A stretch of DNA of 36,756 nucleotides from Candidatus Avelusimicrobium facis (GCA_900762815.1 CAAFHX010000018.1:1-36756), one strand, 5' to 3'. Shown: positions 21,829 through 30,303, counted from the stretch's first letter. Notes: generated from the sequence alone by a model not told the origin. A program made the numbers and translations.

Positions 21829-23568
21829 ATGAAAACGTTACGTTTCTTTTTTTCAGCCTTTTTTACCCATGCTAAATTGTTGCTGCTGGCCAGCTTGCCG
21901 GCCTTGGCGCTCACGGCCTTTGGGCTGTATCAGCTGGAGGTAACCGCCCCGGGCGCGTGGGTGGCGGCGCTGGGGATGCGCGCGCTGGTGGAATTCGCCT
22001 TTTTGGGTTTGTGCCTGTCTTTGCTCAACCTGCTGGGGTTTAAAAACAAGTGGGGGTTGGCCGGGGCATTGTATGCGTATTATTTGGCCACCACGGCCGA
22101 TTTTGTCTTGCTTTGGTACTTTAAGGAACGCTTCGGCGCAAAGTATTTAGACACCTTGCAGGGCGGCGATTATGACTTTTTGACCGACTGGCGCATTGTA
22201 TCTTATTTGGTGTTGCTCTTTTTATTTTGCGTGTTTGCCGTACGGCGATTTTTTCAAGCGGGCCGGCGGCGCACGGCGGCGGGACAAATGGCCGGCTGCG
22301 CGCTGGTCTTGGCGGCGGTTTATTTGTTTAATCCGCTGCAAGGGCTGAGCAAACCCAATGATTTTTTGACCGCCTACCTGCTCCCCCCCTCTCCGGTGTA
22401 CACCCTGCGCGCCGTGCTGGCCCCGGTGCCGCAAGCCTTACGGGTGAAGCAGCTGCCCCCGGCCACCGCACAAACCGCTAAAAAATATCATGTTTTTTCC
22501 GCCCGCAGCAGCGGCATCGGCAAAGAGTACACGCGGGTAATTTTCATCGCCACAGAGTCCCTCTCGGCCAAGTACTTGCACCGCTTTAACCCGCTCATTC
22601 CCCCCGCAGCCAGTGCGGTGTATGACCGCTTGTTTGACGTGTATCCGGCCACCACGCTGCATACGGTTACGCTGTCTACGCTTTACGGATTAAGCGTTAT
22701 TTTTTCCTCGCACCCGTATGCCCGGCTCAGCTATGAAAACGGCTATCCGCTGTCTTTTGTTCGCGTATTAAAGGAGCATGGGTTTCACACCGCTTTTTTG
22801 CGCGGCGCGCACGAGGATTATATGGATGAAAACATCTTGTTTCATCAGGCCGGGTTTGAGGAAGTCATCGGACGTAATTTCTTTGCCAAACAGGCCGCTT
22901 ACGCGCCGTTTATTGACTGGTGGGGCCTGACCGACCGCAAACTCTACGAATACGCGGCGGAATATTTGGCCCGGCGTAAAAATGAAAAAACTTTTTTGAC
23001 CCTGCTCACGGTAGATACGCATGTCCCCCTGGGCCGCGCCGATTACTTGGGGCAAGAATATGAGGAAATAGCCGCCCCGTTCTACGCCGTACCCACCATG
23101 CCGCGCGCCTATGCCCGCGCCGGGCAAGATTTGCAACATTTCTTGCAGCTGCTGGAGCAAAAGGGACTATTGGATGACAAAACATTGATTGTGTGGACGG
23201 GGGATCATCCGTCCTTCTCCAACACCCCCACCAATGCGCTTTTTAAGCCCTACCAACGCGTGTTTGACCGCATTCCTTTTGCGGTATTGACCCAAACCCC
23301 GCTGCAACGCCCGCTGACGCAAGACGGCTTGGCCAGCCAATTGGATATTGCGCCTACGATACTAGACCTGCTCCATTTGCCCCAACCGCAAGGGTTCTTT
23401 GGGCACAGTTTGTTTGAACAAGCGGTGCCGCGCAGTATTTTTGACGTAAAAGAGGACTATGTAGTGGTCACCACGGCTGACGGCCTGCAAGTCATCCCTT
23501 TAAATAGCTCCAAAAAAGCGGACCAAGCCGTTTTGGACCTGATCCGCACTTTTTGGATAGAGGACTAG
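21829..23568 (+). CDS. LTA synthase/sulfatase-superfamily membrane phosphotransferase
   Basis: The 579-residue protein has about five transmembrane helices in the first 190 residues, then a large extracytoplasmic alkaline-phosphatase-fold domain. FIATESLSAKYL supplies the metal-binding Glu, HTVTLSTLYG probably the Thr nucleophile, TVDTHVPLG and WTGDHPSF further metal ligands. Relatives transfer glycerol phosphate or phosphoethanolamine to envelope glycans or lipids; with a Gram-negative-type envelope, modification of LPS or a periplasmic glucan is likelier than lipoteichoic acid synthesis (inference). The start is uncertain: ATG 21829 lacks a strong SD, and a GTG at 21805 is in frame. It diverges from thrS. 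Confidence 0.82.
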   Translation: MKTLRFFFSAFFTHAKLLLLASLPALALTAFGLYQLEVTAPGAWVAALGMRALVEFAFLGLCLSLLNLLGFKNKWGLAGALYAYYLATTADFVLLWYFKERFGAKYLDTLQGGDYDFLTDWRIVSYLVLLFLFCVFAVRRFFQAGRRRTAAGQMAGCALVLAAVYLFNPLQGLSKPNDFLTAYLLPPSPVYTLRAVLAPVPQALRVKQLPPATAQTAKKYHVFSARSSGIGKEYTRVIFIATESLSAKYLHRFNPLIPPAASAVYDRLFDVYPATTLHTVTLSTLYGLSVIFSSHPYARLSYENGYPLSFVRVLKEHGFHTAFLRGAHEDYMDENILFHQAGFEEVIGRNFFAKQAAYAPFIDWWGLTDRKLYEYAAEYLARRKNEKTFLTLLTVDTHVPLGRADYLGQEYEEIAAPFYAVPTMPRAYARAGQDLQHFLQLLEQKGLLDDKTLIVWTGDHPSFSNTPTNALFKPYQRVFDRIPFAVLTQTPLQRPLTQDGLASQLDIAPTILDLLHLPQPQGFFGHSLFEQAVPRSIFDVKEDYVVVTTADGLQVIPLNSSKKADQAVLDLIRTFWIED

Positions 23569-23692
23569 CCCTTTCCCCCTTCTTGAGCCGGAGAACAAGC
23601 GGCCGGTCTCACCGCCCAAAAGACGGAGCCGTTTAGTCGTATAATATGCTAAAATCTAGGAGTATCAGTATCTCATCTTCTATGGAGGCTTT

Positions 23693-24001
23693 ATGAATAC
23701 AGCAGCACAAGGCGGCTCGGGAATGTTCTTTTTCCTGATTATTGCCGCCATGTTTATCTTCATCCTGTTCTCGGGGCGCGGCCAAAAGAAACGCGAAGAA
23801 CAAAGACTGGCCAAAGTCAATGCCCTGCAGAAAGGCGACGGGGTCATTCTCCCGGGCGGCGTGGTCGGCACGGTGGCCGGCTTTAAAGACAATGCCCTGG
23901 AGGTAAAAATCGCCGAGAATGTCAAAATTACCGTTTTGAAATCAGGCATCGTGGGATTTGTAAACAGCAATGAACCCGCAGCCAAAGGAGGAAGCAACTA
24001 A
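23693..24001 (+). CDS. yajC: Preprotein translocase accessory subunit YajC
   Basis: The 102-residue protein has one transmembrane helix (FFFLIIAAMFIFILF, about 12-26) followed by the RGQKKREEQ cytoplasmic motif and the beta domain LQKGDGVILPGGVVGTVAGF typical of YajC. It is part of the holotranslocon with SecDF. SD GGAGG is present, and a TATAAT lies upstream at about 23640. Its stop TAA shares an A with the secD ATG. Confidence 0.95.
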   Translation: MNTAAQGGSGMFFFLIIAAMFIFILFSGRGQKKREEQRLAKVNALQKGDGVILPGGVVGTVAGFKDNALEVKIAENVKITVLKSGIVGFVNSNEPAAKGGSN

Positions 24002-25416
24002 TGTCCAAATCGCTGGCCATTAAATGGATTGTTATCATCGTCGTGCTGCTTGGTTCGCTGGCGCTGATTTATCCCAACTACCGCTGGTATTCCAAACCAT
24101 CGGCAGAACGCGCAAAGCTGGAAGCCTTGGGCGAACGCCCGGCCCGCATGCTCAACCTGGGGTTGGACTTGCGCGGCGGCAGCAGCCTACTGCTGGAGCT
24201 GGATGTGTCCAAGCTCAGCGCCAAAGAGCCGCTCAATGAAGCCATTGCGCGCGCCATTGAAATCATCCGCAACCGCATTGACCAATACGGCGTGGGTGAG
24301 ACCATCATCACCCGCCAGGGCGAAAAATGGATTCTCGTGCAGCTGCCCGGCGTGTCTAACCCGGCCGCAGCCGAGGCGTTAATCGGCAAAACCGCCATGC
24401 TGGAGTTCCACATCGTCAAAAACGATACCGCCGCAGCGGAAAAAGCCATTAACAAATTGGAAAGCATGGATGAACCCTACGACCAAGACGGCGTGCTCAA
24501 ACCCGAAATCGCCCGGCTCTTGCCCGAAGAATACACCATTTTCCGCACCAAAGACGGCGGATACAACCTGGTGGACAGAGTTGCCAAGGTTACCGGGGCG
24601 GATTTGGAAAATGCCCGCCTGACCATGTACGGCGAAAACGGCTACCCCGAGGTATCCTTCTCTTTCAATGCCGAAGGCGCCAAGAAGTTTGGCAACCTGA
24701 CCGGCAACAACATCGGCAAACAGCTGGCCATCGTGCTTGATAACACCATTCAATCGGCCCCCGTGGTGCAAAGCCGCATCAGCAAAGACGGCCGCATTTC
24801 CGGCACCTTTACCTTAGATGAAGCCAAACAACTGACCATCGTGCTCAAGGCCGGTGCGCTGCCGGCTCCGGTGCGCATCATTGAAAAAAAGACCATCGGT
24901 CCCACGCTGGGGGAAGACTCCATCAAATCGGGCTTGGGTGCGTCTTTCTACGCGCTGGTGGCGGTGTTGCTGTTTATGATCATTTACTACAAATGGGCGG
25001 GCTTTATTTCCGACATTGCCCTGCTGCTTAACTTGGTGCTGTTGGTGGCCATTATGAGCTACTTCTCCGCCACGCTGACCGTGCCGGGCATTGCCGGCGT
25101 CATCTTGTCTTTGGCGATGGCCATTGACGCCAACGTGCTCATCATTGAACGCATGAGAGAAGAAAAACTCTTGGGCAAACCCATACAGACCATTATCCAG
25201 CTGGGCTATGAAAAAGCCTGGTCTGCCATTTTGGACTCTAACATTACGACCATTATCGTAGGCTGCTGCTTATTGCAGTTTGGCACGGGCCCGGTCAAGG
25301 GCTTTGCCGTTACGTTAATCATCGGTCTGACCGTCAGCTTGTTCACGGCCGTGTTCGTTACGCGCGCCATTTACGAGCTGGTGCTTACTTCTAACCCCAA
25401 GGAGATCAGCTTATGA
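24001..25416 (+). CDS. secD: Protein translocase subunit SecD
   Basis: SecD uses the proton gradient with SecF to pull exported proteins out of SecYEG. The 471-residue protein has an N-terminal membrane helix, the P1 head with LGLDLRGGSSLLLE (D1 motif) and RIDQYGVGE, the P1 base region ending RISGTFTLDEAKQL, and five C-terminal helices including TVPGIAGVILSLAMAIDANVLIIERMREE (D4/D5 motifs). Translation is coupled at both ends. Confidence 0.97.
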   Translation: MSKSLAIKWIVIIVVLLGSLALIYPNYRWYSKPSAERAKLEALGERPARMLNLGLDLRGGSSLLLELDVSKLSAKEPLNEAIARAIEIIRNRIDQYGVGETIITRQGEKWILVQLPGVSNPAAAEALIGKTAMLEFHIVKNDTAAAEKAINKLESMDEPYDQDGVLKPEIARLLPEEYTIFRTKDGGYNLVDRVAKVTGADLENARLTMYGENGYPEVSFSFNAEGAKKFGNLTGNNIGKQLAIVLDNTIQSAPVVQSRISKDGRISGTFTLDEAKQLTIVLKAGALPAPVRIIEKKTIGPTLGEDSIKSGLGASFYALVAVLLFMIIYYKWAGFISDIALLLNLVLLVAIMSYFSATLTVPGIAGVILSLAMAIDANVLIIERMREEKLLGKPIQTIIQLGYEKAWSAILDSNITTIIVGCCLLQFGTGPVKGFAVTLIIGLTVSLFTAVFVTRAIYELVLTSNPKEISL

Positions 25417-26426
25417 TGACTTTCTTCCCTAAAACGCACTTTGATTTCCTTAAATACAGAAAAGTGTATTTCACCATTTCGGCCCTGATTTTTGCGGTGG
25501 GTATTTTCTTGTTTGCCACCAAAGGGCTGAACATGGGCATTGACTTCACCGGCGGCACCATGGTGCAGGTCAAGTTTGAACAGCCCGTACCCATGAGCCA
25601 AATCCGCCAGGCGTTGACCTTGACGGGGCATGACTCGGAGCTGCAAACCTACGGCGACCAAACCTATGCCGTGCGTGAAAAAGGCACCGAAGGCAATGTG
25701 GGCGAAGTACAGGCCCGCATTGAAAAGGCCTTGGATACACTCAAGGTGCCCTATGTGGTGCAGCAGACCAACTTTGTGGGCCCCAGCGTCGGCCAGGATA
25801 TGACCGAACGCGCCGCATGGGCCATTATTCTCTCGCTGGTGTGCATCGTCATTTACGTGGCGTTTCGCTTTAACAACATTTTGTGGGGCACCTCGGGCGT
25901 GATTGCCCTGTTCCACGATTTGTTTGTCATGGCGGTGGCCTTTGCGCTGACCCAGCGCGAGATTGACCTGGTGGTGGTGGCGGCCTTCTTAACCGTGGCC
26001 GGCTATTCCATCAACGACACCATCGTCATCTTTGACCGCATCCGCGAAAATATGCGCCTCAATCCGCGCGCCTCGCTCAGAGAGTTAATCAACAACTCCA
26101 TTAACGAGACGCTCTCACGCACGGTGATTACCTCGCTGACGGTCATCGGTGCGCTGCTTATCTTGTATTTCTTTGGCGGAGAGGCCTTGAACTCCTTCTC
26201 CTTTGCCATGTTGGTGGGCTGCACCTGCGGCGTGTACACCACCATCGCCTTGACCACGCCCTTGGTGTATGTATGGAACAAGGGCTCCCAGGCGCCAACC
26301 CAAGAAGCCGTTAAACCGGCAGCGGAAAAGAAAGCGGTGGCCAAAGAACCGGTCCGGGAAACCAAGACCGAGTCTGCCGCTCCCGCTAAAAAATCCGTCC
26401 GCAAGAGCCGCAGAAACAGAAGATAG
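25413..26426 (+). CDS. secF: Protein translocase subunit SecF
   Basis: The 337-residue partner of SecD. NMGIDFTGGTMVQVKF is the SecF head motif, and TVAGYSINDTIVIFDRIRENMR and NETLSRTVITS are the conserved C-terminal membrane motifs. Start ATG overlaps the secD stop by 4 bases. Residues about 290-337 form a Lys/Ala/Glu/Arg tail (AEKKAVAKEP..., ending KKSVRKSRRNRR) beyond the conserved domain, predicted cytoplasmic, akin to the tails of Lon and TrmD. Confidence 0.97.
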   Translation: MMTFFPKTHFDFLKYRKVYFTISALIFAVGIFLFATKGLNMGIDFTGGTMVQVKFEQPVPMSQIRQALTLTGHDSELQTYGDQTYAVREKGTEGNVGEVQARIEKALDTLKVPYVVQQTNFVGPSVGQDMTERAAWAIILSLVCIVIYVAFRFNNILWGTSGVIALFHDLFVMAVAFALTQREIDLVVVAAFLTVAGYSINDTIVIFDRIRENMRLNPRASLRELINNSINETLSRTVITSLTVIGALLILYFFGGEALNSFSFAMLVGCTCGVYTTIALTTPLVYVWNKGSQAPTQEAVKPAAEKKAVAKEPVRETKTESAAPAKKSVRKSRRNRR

Positions 26427-26438
26427 TTTTTTGTACCG

Positions 26439-26471
26439 GCCGGGCGCGCAGTTTGCGCGTCCGGCTCTTTT
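26439..26471 (+). terminator. Terminator of yajC-secD-secF
   Basis: GCCGGGCGCGC (26439-26449) pairs with GCGCGTCCGGC (26455-26465, one G-U), loop AGTTT, then TCTTTT. Confidence 0.85.
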
Positions 26472-26521
26472 GCAGACTTTTTACACCAGCCCCTGCCGGG
26501 GGTTGATACAAAAGGTTGGCT

Positions 26522-27154
26522 ATGAGAAAAATCAAACGCTTTAAAATCAGCACCCGCCAAAAAGAAATCACCCGCAAAATTATGCGGTTGGGATTGGACT
26601 TGCCCGCCGCCGGGCTGCAGGGCGAGGCAGACCTGCTGCGCTTTGTGCTGGAGCTGAGCCAAAAGTTAGACCCCGGCACCGTCTACGAGCTCAACGAAAA
26701 TGCCCTGTGGGACCTGGGGGCCGAGGCCGTCAGCGCCGAGGGGATGTTTAGCGCGTGTGCCGTTACCCTGGGAGCGGCCTGCACGCAGTACGCAGCCACT
26801 CTGCTCCCGGCCAAACAACTGATTTGCCAAACCGTTTTATTTGAATTTTTACGCACGGCAACGCTGTTCGTGGCCGACCTGGTCAAGGAACAGGCCATGC
26901 AAGAGGAATGTGAGGTCAGCCAGCCGCAATTTGTGTATGTGCCTAAGCTGGGGCTGGCGCCGGAGCCGAAGCTGTTTAAAGAGGGCCTGCGCGTAGACCC
27001 GTTGACCGCGCACAAAATTTTGCCGGAGCTGCTCAAACGCATTCAAGCGGAAAAAATAGAGGTTTCCTGCGATGAAAACCTCACCTTACTTCCCCCCGCC
27101 ACCGCCGTTTTCATCATCCCGTGGCAAAAAAAGAAACGCAAGGGGAAAAAATAA
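26522..27154 (+). CDS. Conserved-looking protein of unknown function
   Basis: A 210-residue soluble protein starting MRKIKRFKISTRQKEITRKI, with an AAGG 6 bp upstream. It is helical, with a motif-like AGLQGEADLLRFVLELSQKLDPGTVYEL and a Cys in SACAVTLGAACTQYAA. The C-terminus is FIIPWQKKKRKGKK. I do not recognise a family. The stop shares a base with the ATG of the acyltransferase gene, so the two are translated together. Confidence 0.82.
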   Translation: MRKIKRFKISTRQKEITRKIMRLGLDLPAAGLQGEADLLRFVLELSQKLDPGTVYELNENALWDLGAEAVSAEGMFSACAVTLGAACTQYAATLLPAKQLICQTVLFEFLRTATLFVADLVKEQAMQEECEVSQPQFVYVPKLGLAPEPKLFKEGLRVDPLTAHKILPELLKRIQAEKIEVSCDENLTLLPPATAVFIIPWQKKKRKGKK

Positions 27155-27846
27155 TGCCCAAACCGACTTCATTGGAAAAGAAAAGGGTATCTTGGAAGCA
27201 CGTCATCGGCTCTGCGCTGGCGTATGCGTACTCTGTCTTTTTGGGCTGGACAACCCGGGTATATTGGTTTAAGACCGAGGAATTTTTGCAGCTGGAAAAA
27301 GAAGGCAAAAACTACATTTACGCCGTCTGGCACAACCAGCAACTGTTTTTGTTATACCCGTACCGCGGGCAAAAAATTTGCTCGCTCATCAGTTTAAGCG
27401 ACGACGGCGAATACATCGCCCGCGTCTTGCCGCACTTTGGCATGAAGGCCGTGCGCGGCAGCACCACCCGGGGCGGTGCCCGGGCGCTGATTAAACTGAT
27501 GAACATCGCCCAAGCGGGCTATCACCCGATGCTCACGCCCGACGGCCCGCGCGGCCCCATTTATCAAGTGCAACCGGGCATTTTATTTCTTGCTAAAAAA
27601 ACGGGGCTGCCCATTATCCCGGTGGGCACGGCACTCAGCTGCAAAATCAAGGTTGGCTCGTGGGATAAAATGCGCGTACCGCTGCCCTTTGGCAGCACGG
27701 CGCTGACTTACGGAAAAGCCGTTTACGTAACGGAAGAAAGTGATATGGACGCCGTCGCACGGGAGCTTAAGACCGAGCTGGATAAAGCCACCGACCACTC
27801 TGAGCGGTTTATCAACAAAAAGCCTTTTGACAACAGCCGCGCTTAG
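27154..27846 (+). CDS. DUF374 lysophospholipid acyltransferase-family protein
   Basis: The 230-residue protein carries the DUF374 pattern: YAVWHNQQLFLL (likely catalytic His), SLISLSDDGEYIARVLPHFGMKAVRGSTTRGGARAL, LTPDGPRGPIYQVQPGILFLAKKTGLPIIPVG. The family is related to LPLAT/LpxL-type acyltransferases and in Gram-negatives is thought to acylate envelope lipids. An N-terminal helix (about 15-30) may anchor it. The start at 27154 follows AAGGGG and overlaps the preceding stop. Confidence 0.88.
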   Translation: MPKPTSLEKKRVSWKHVIGSALAYAYSVFLGWTTRVYWFKTEEFLQLEKEGKNYIYAVWHNQQLFLLYPYRGQKICSLISLSDDGEYIARVLPHFGMKAVRGSTTRGGARALIKLMNIAQAGYHPMLTPDGPRGPIYQVQPGILFLAKKTGLPIIPVGTALSCKIKVGSWDKMRVPLPFGSTALTYGKAVYVTEESDMDAVARELKTELDKATDHSERFINKKPFDNSRA

Positions 27847-27868
27847 GCCTTTTTTGTAGCCGCTCCTG

Positions 27869-27881
27869 GGTCTAAGGGCCC
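27869..27881 (+). promoter_or_regulatory. GGnCC-AAA-GnCC motif, copy 3
   Basis: GGTCTAAGGGCCC, within CTGGGTCTAAGGGCCCATTG, 28 bp upstream of a TATAAG -10-like box (27910-27915). It corresponds to the motif upstream of the paralogous gene at 14723. An ATTGCAAGCAAT near-palindrome follows directly. Confidence 0.45.
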
Positions 27882-27969
27882 ATTGCAAGCAATCTGAAAA
27901 TAGTTAAACTATAAGTAAGAGGGGAGGAGCTCCCCTTCTAAAAAGCCGTAATCTCAAAGAGGAGAATGT

Positions 27970-28551
27970 ATGAAAAGTTCTGAATGGGTATTACCTGCAT
28001 TATTAGCCGTTAGCCTGTGTACGCCGCTTATGGCGCAAGATAATAAGGATTTAGAGGCAAAAATCCAACACCAAATTCAACTTCAAGTCCAGATGAAACA
28101 AATGCAGCACAGCAAAGCGGCCAAATGCTGGCGGTGCGGACAGGAAATTACGAGCGTATCCCAGCGCTGTGCGGCGGATTGCGATGTTTCCTGCATGCCG
28201 GAAAGAGAGCCCGAAGCCAAACCCCAAGCCAAAAAACAAGAAAAGGCTCCGGCTAAAACCCGCGTAGAAAAAACCGAATCTTTAGGTAAATGCTGGCAGT
28301 GCGGACAGGAAATTACGAGCGTATCCCAACGCTGTGCGGCGGACTGCGATGTTTCCTGCATGCCGGAAAGAGAGCCCGAGGCCAAACCCCAAGCCAAAAA
28401 ACAAGAAAAGGCTCCGGCTAAAACCCGCGTAGAAAAAACCAAATCTTTGGGTAAATGCCGGATGTGCGGGCAGGAAATCACGAGTGAATCCCAACGCTGC
28501 CCGGCGGACTGCGATGTCTTTTGTGTGCCTTCCCAAGAAGCGGGCAAATAA
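27970..28551 (+). CDS. Secreted zinc-ribbon-like repeat protein, paralogue of the 14723 gene
   Basis: The 193-residue protein has a signal peptide (MKSSEWVLPALLAVSLCTPLMA|Q), a Gln-rich helix (QHQIQLQVQMKQMQ), and three copies of a module C-W-x-C-GQEITSVSQRCAADCDVSC followed by a Lys/Ala/Glu/Pro linker (EPEAKPQAKKQEKAPAKTRVEK). Each module has six Cys, with CxxC at its start, so it could hold zinc or disulfides. Two modules are nearly identical at DNA level, showing recent internal duplication. Spacing changes by whole 55-residue units, suggesting a stalk-like architecture. SD GAGGAG is present. Function unknown. Confidence 0.84.
   Translation: MKSSEWVLPALLAVSLCTPLMAQDNKDLEAKIQHQIQLQVQMKQMQHSKAAKCWRCGQEITSVSQRCAADCDVSCMPEREPEAKPQAKKQEKAPAKTRVEKTESLGKCWQCGQEITSVSQRCAADCDVSCMPEREPEAKPQAKKQEKAPAKTRVEKTKSLGKCRMCGQEITSESQRCPADCDVFCVPSQEAGK
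28123..28532 (+). repeat. 165-bp tandem repeat inside the zinc-ribbon-like gene
   Basis: Units begin AAATGC(T/C)GG at 28123, 28288 and 28453, exactly 165 bp (55 codons) apart. Units 1 and 2 differ at only a handful of bases; unit 3 is partial and more diverged, ending with the gene. Confidence 0.92.
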
Positions 28552-28677
28552 GGCCATAATAAAATATAAAAAGCGGTGATTTCCGGCCCCGTGGCCGACA
28601 ACCCCTTCGGGAAGAACGGCATAAATAAAAACAAAGGACCTTATAAAAGAGGAAAGTGCTGCTTATTAGATATTAGT

Positions 28678-28715
28678 AACCCCCGGGTTTGCCTAGCCGC
28701 AGAACCCGGGGGTTT
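28678..28715. terminator. Terminator-like hairpin
   Basis: AACCCCCGGGTT pairs with AACCCGGGGGTT across a 13-nt loop, then TTAATTAAAT. The T-run is weak, but the stem is perfect. It lies 127 bp after the zinc-ribbon-like gene. Confidence 0.55.
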
Positions 28716-28735
28716 AATTAAATACTGCTCACAAT

Positions 28736-28869
28736 AAACCCCGGGCGTAAGACAGAGGGATGGAGTGTGCGAACCAGCTACTAGAAAACTTTGTTTTCTC
28801 ATTGTGTTTAGTAGCGGGCAAAATTAAGCAATACTGAAATTTTGGAGCAAAAGAAACCCCGGGCGTAAG
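28736..28869. repeat. Direct-repeat-bounded palindromic segment before the MATE gene
   Basis: AAACCCCGGGCGTAAG occurs at 28736-28751 and again at 28854-28869. Between them GCTACTA...TAGTAGC encloses AGAAAAC-TTT-GTTTTCT. The whole 28552-28893 gap has no convincing gene; a GTG-started frame of about 50 codons across 28577-28735 lacks an SD. This looks like a dispersed repeat or an RNA leader. Confidence 0.45.
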
Positions 28870-28893
28870 CTCGGGAAGTTTCATCTGTAAATT

Positions 28894-30303
28894 ATGAGCC
28901 GAAAAATAAATAAATTTCAAAAATCCGTCCGGCGCGCCCACCCCGAGGCAAACCCCTTCAAGGCCCGCACCATTTCCAGCCTGCTGATTAAGTTTTCCGC
29001 TCCGGCCGTGGCGGGGATGTTCGTCAGTGCGCTTTACAACATCATATCCCGCGTTTACGTTGGGCACGAATTTGGCTCCGCGGGCATTGCCGGCATTACA
29101 CTGCTGTTCCCTATCGGGTTCTTTTTCTTGGCATTCAGCATGCTGATCGGCGTGGGGGCCAATGCGCTTTTTTCCCTTCGCCTGGGTGAGAAAAAAACCG
29201 AGCAGGCCCAGCAAATCATGGGCAATGCCTTTGTCATGCTCTCCGTTTTCTCCCTCTTGCTCATGGCGTTGGGATATATTTTCTTAAAGCCGATTTTGCT
29301 CTTTTTGGGCGCCGATGGCATGACCCTGCCTTACGCAGCCGACTATATGAAAGTAGCCTTTCCAGGGTATGCCTTGTTTAATATCGGCGCTGGGATGAAT
29401 AACTTTATCCGCTCCTCGGGCCACCCCAAGACCGCCATGGCCACCCAATTCATTGGGGCTTTTTTGAACCTGACCGTGGCGCCATTGACCATGTTTATCC
29501 TGGGCTGGGGAATGAAAGGCGCCGCCAGCGCCACCGTATGCGGGCAGGTGGTGTCTTTTGCGTGGATTTTGGCCTTTTTCTTAGGGCCGCGCAGCGAGTA
29601 CCGGCTGCATTGGAGGTATATGCGCCTGCGGTGGCGGATTATTTACGACAGTATGCTCATCGGCGTGTCGCAATGTGTGTTCCAGCTGGCTTCCTGCGTG
29701 CTGAATCTGCTGCTCAACCATGCCTTGCTGCGCTACGGGGGCAATGTGGCGGTATCTGCTATGGGCATTGCCGTCAGCAGCAACACCATTTTTCTCATGC
29801 CGCTGCTGGGCCTGAGCCAAGGGGCGCAGCCGCTCATCGGCTACAACTTTGGGGCGCGCAAATACGCCACCGCCTTTCAAACGCTCAAAATGGCCCTGCG
29901 CTGGGGCATTTTCGTCGGGCTGTGTGGGTCTGTCATTGCGCTGGTCTTTGCGCCGTATATCGTGCGGATTTTTAATAATACGGACCAAGAGCTCATTGCC
30001 ATGGCCTCACACACCGTGCGGATTTTAAATATTTTTACGGCCTTTGACGCCCTGCAAATCCTGGGAAGCACCTTCTTTCAAGCCATTAACAAACCTGTCC
30101 GCGCGGCGGTGCTGAGCCTCTCGCGCCAAGTGCTGATCTTAATTCCGCTGGTGCTGGTTTTGCCGTTATTCTTCCAATTAAACGGGGTCTTTTTCGCACC
30201 GCCGACGGCAGACTTGCTATCCAGCCTGCTCACGTACTTTATGCTGCGGGGCTATTTTGCCAAGTACAAGCAAAACTTCTTTTTTGGCAAAAAATTCCGC
30301 TAA
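28894..30303 (+). CDS. MATE-family multidrug/Na+ antiporter
   Basis: A 469-residue transporter with about 12 transmembrane helices in two homologous halves: LLIKFSAPAVAGMFVSALYNIISRVYVG opens the first and MLIGVSQCVFQLASCVLNLLLNHAL the second. GLSQGAQPLIGYNFGA is the typical MATE second-half motif, and FIRSSGHPKTAM is typical of the MepA-like branch. Substrates are unknown. No clear SD precedes ATG 28894, and the long upstream region carries repeats. A strong bidirectional terminator follows. Confidence 0.92.
   Translation: MSRKINKFQKSVRRAHPEANPFKARTISSLLIKFSAPAVAGMFVSALYNIISRVYVGHEFGSAGIAGITLLFPIGFFFLAFSMLIGVGANALFSLRLGEKKTEQAQQIMGNAFVMLSVFSLLLMALGYIFLKPILLFLGADGMTLPYAADYMKVAFPGYALFNIGAGMNNFIRSSGHPKTAMATQFIGAFLNLTVAPLTMFILGWGMKGAASATVCGQVVSFAWILAFFLGPRSEYRLHWRYMRLRWRIIYDSMLIGVSQCVFQLASCVLNLLLNHALLRYGGNVAVSAMGIAVSSNTIFLMPLLGLSQGAQPLIGYNFGARKYATAFQTLKMALRWGIFVGLCGSVIALVFAPYIVRIFNNTDQELIAMASHTVRILNIFTAFDALQILGSTFFQAINKPVRAAVLSLSRQVLILIPLVLVLPLFFQLNGVFFAPPTADLLSSLLTYFMLRGYFAKYKQNFFFGKKFR

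Noticed and set aside
28123..28532. CRISPR-like repeats
   Set aside because: The 165-bp units are in frame within a signal-peptide gene and have no spacers.
28577..28735. A GTG-started frame of about 50 codons after the zinc-ribbon-like gene
   Set aside because: No SD, it runs through a terminator-like hairpin, and the region looks like a dispersed repeat.
28729..29214. A 161-codon minus-strand frame spanning the MATE start
   Set aside because: It overlaps the conserved MATE coding region and the repeat segment and has no family motif.
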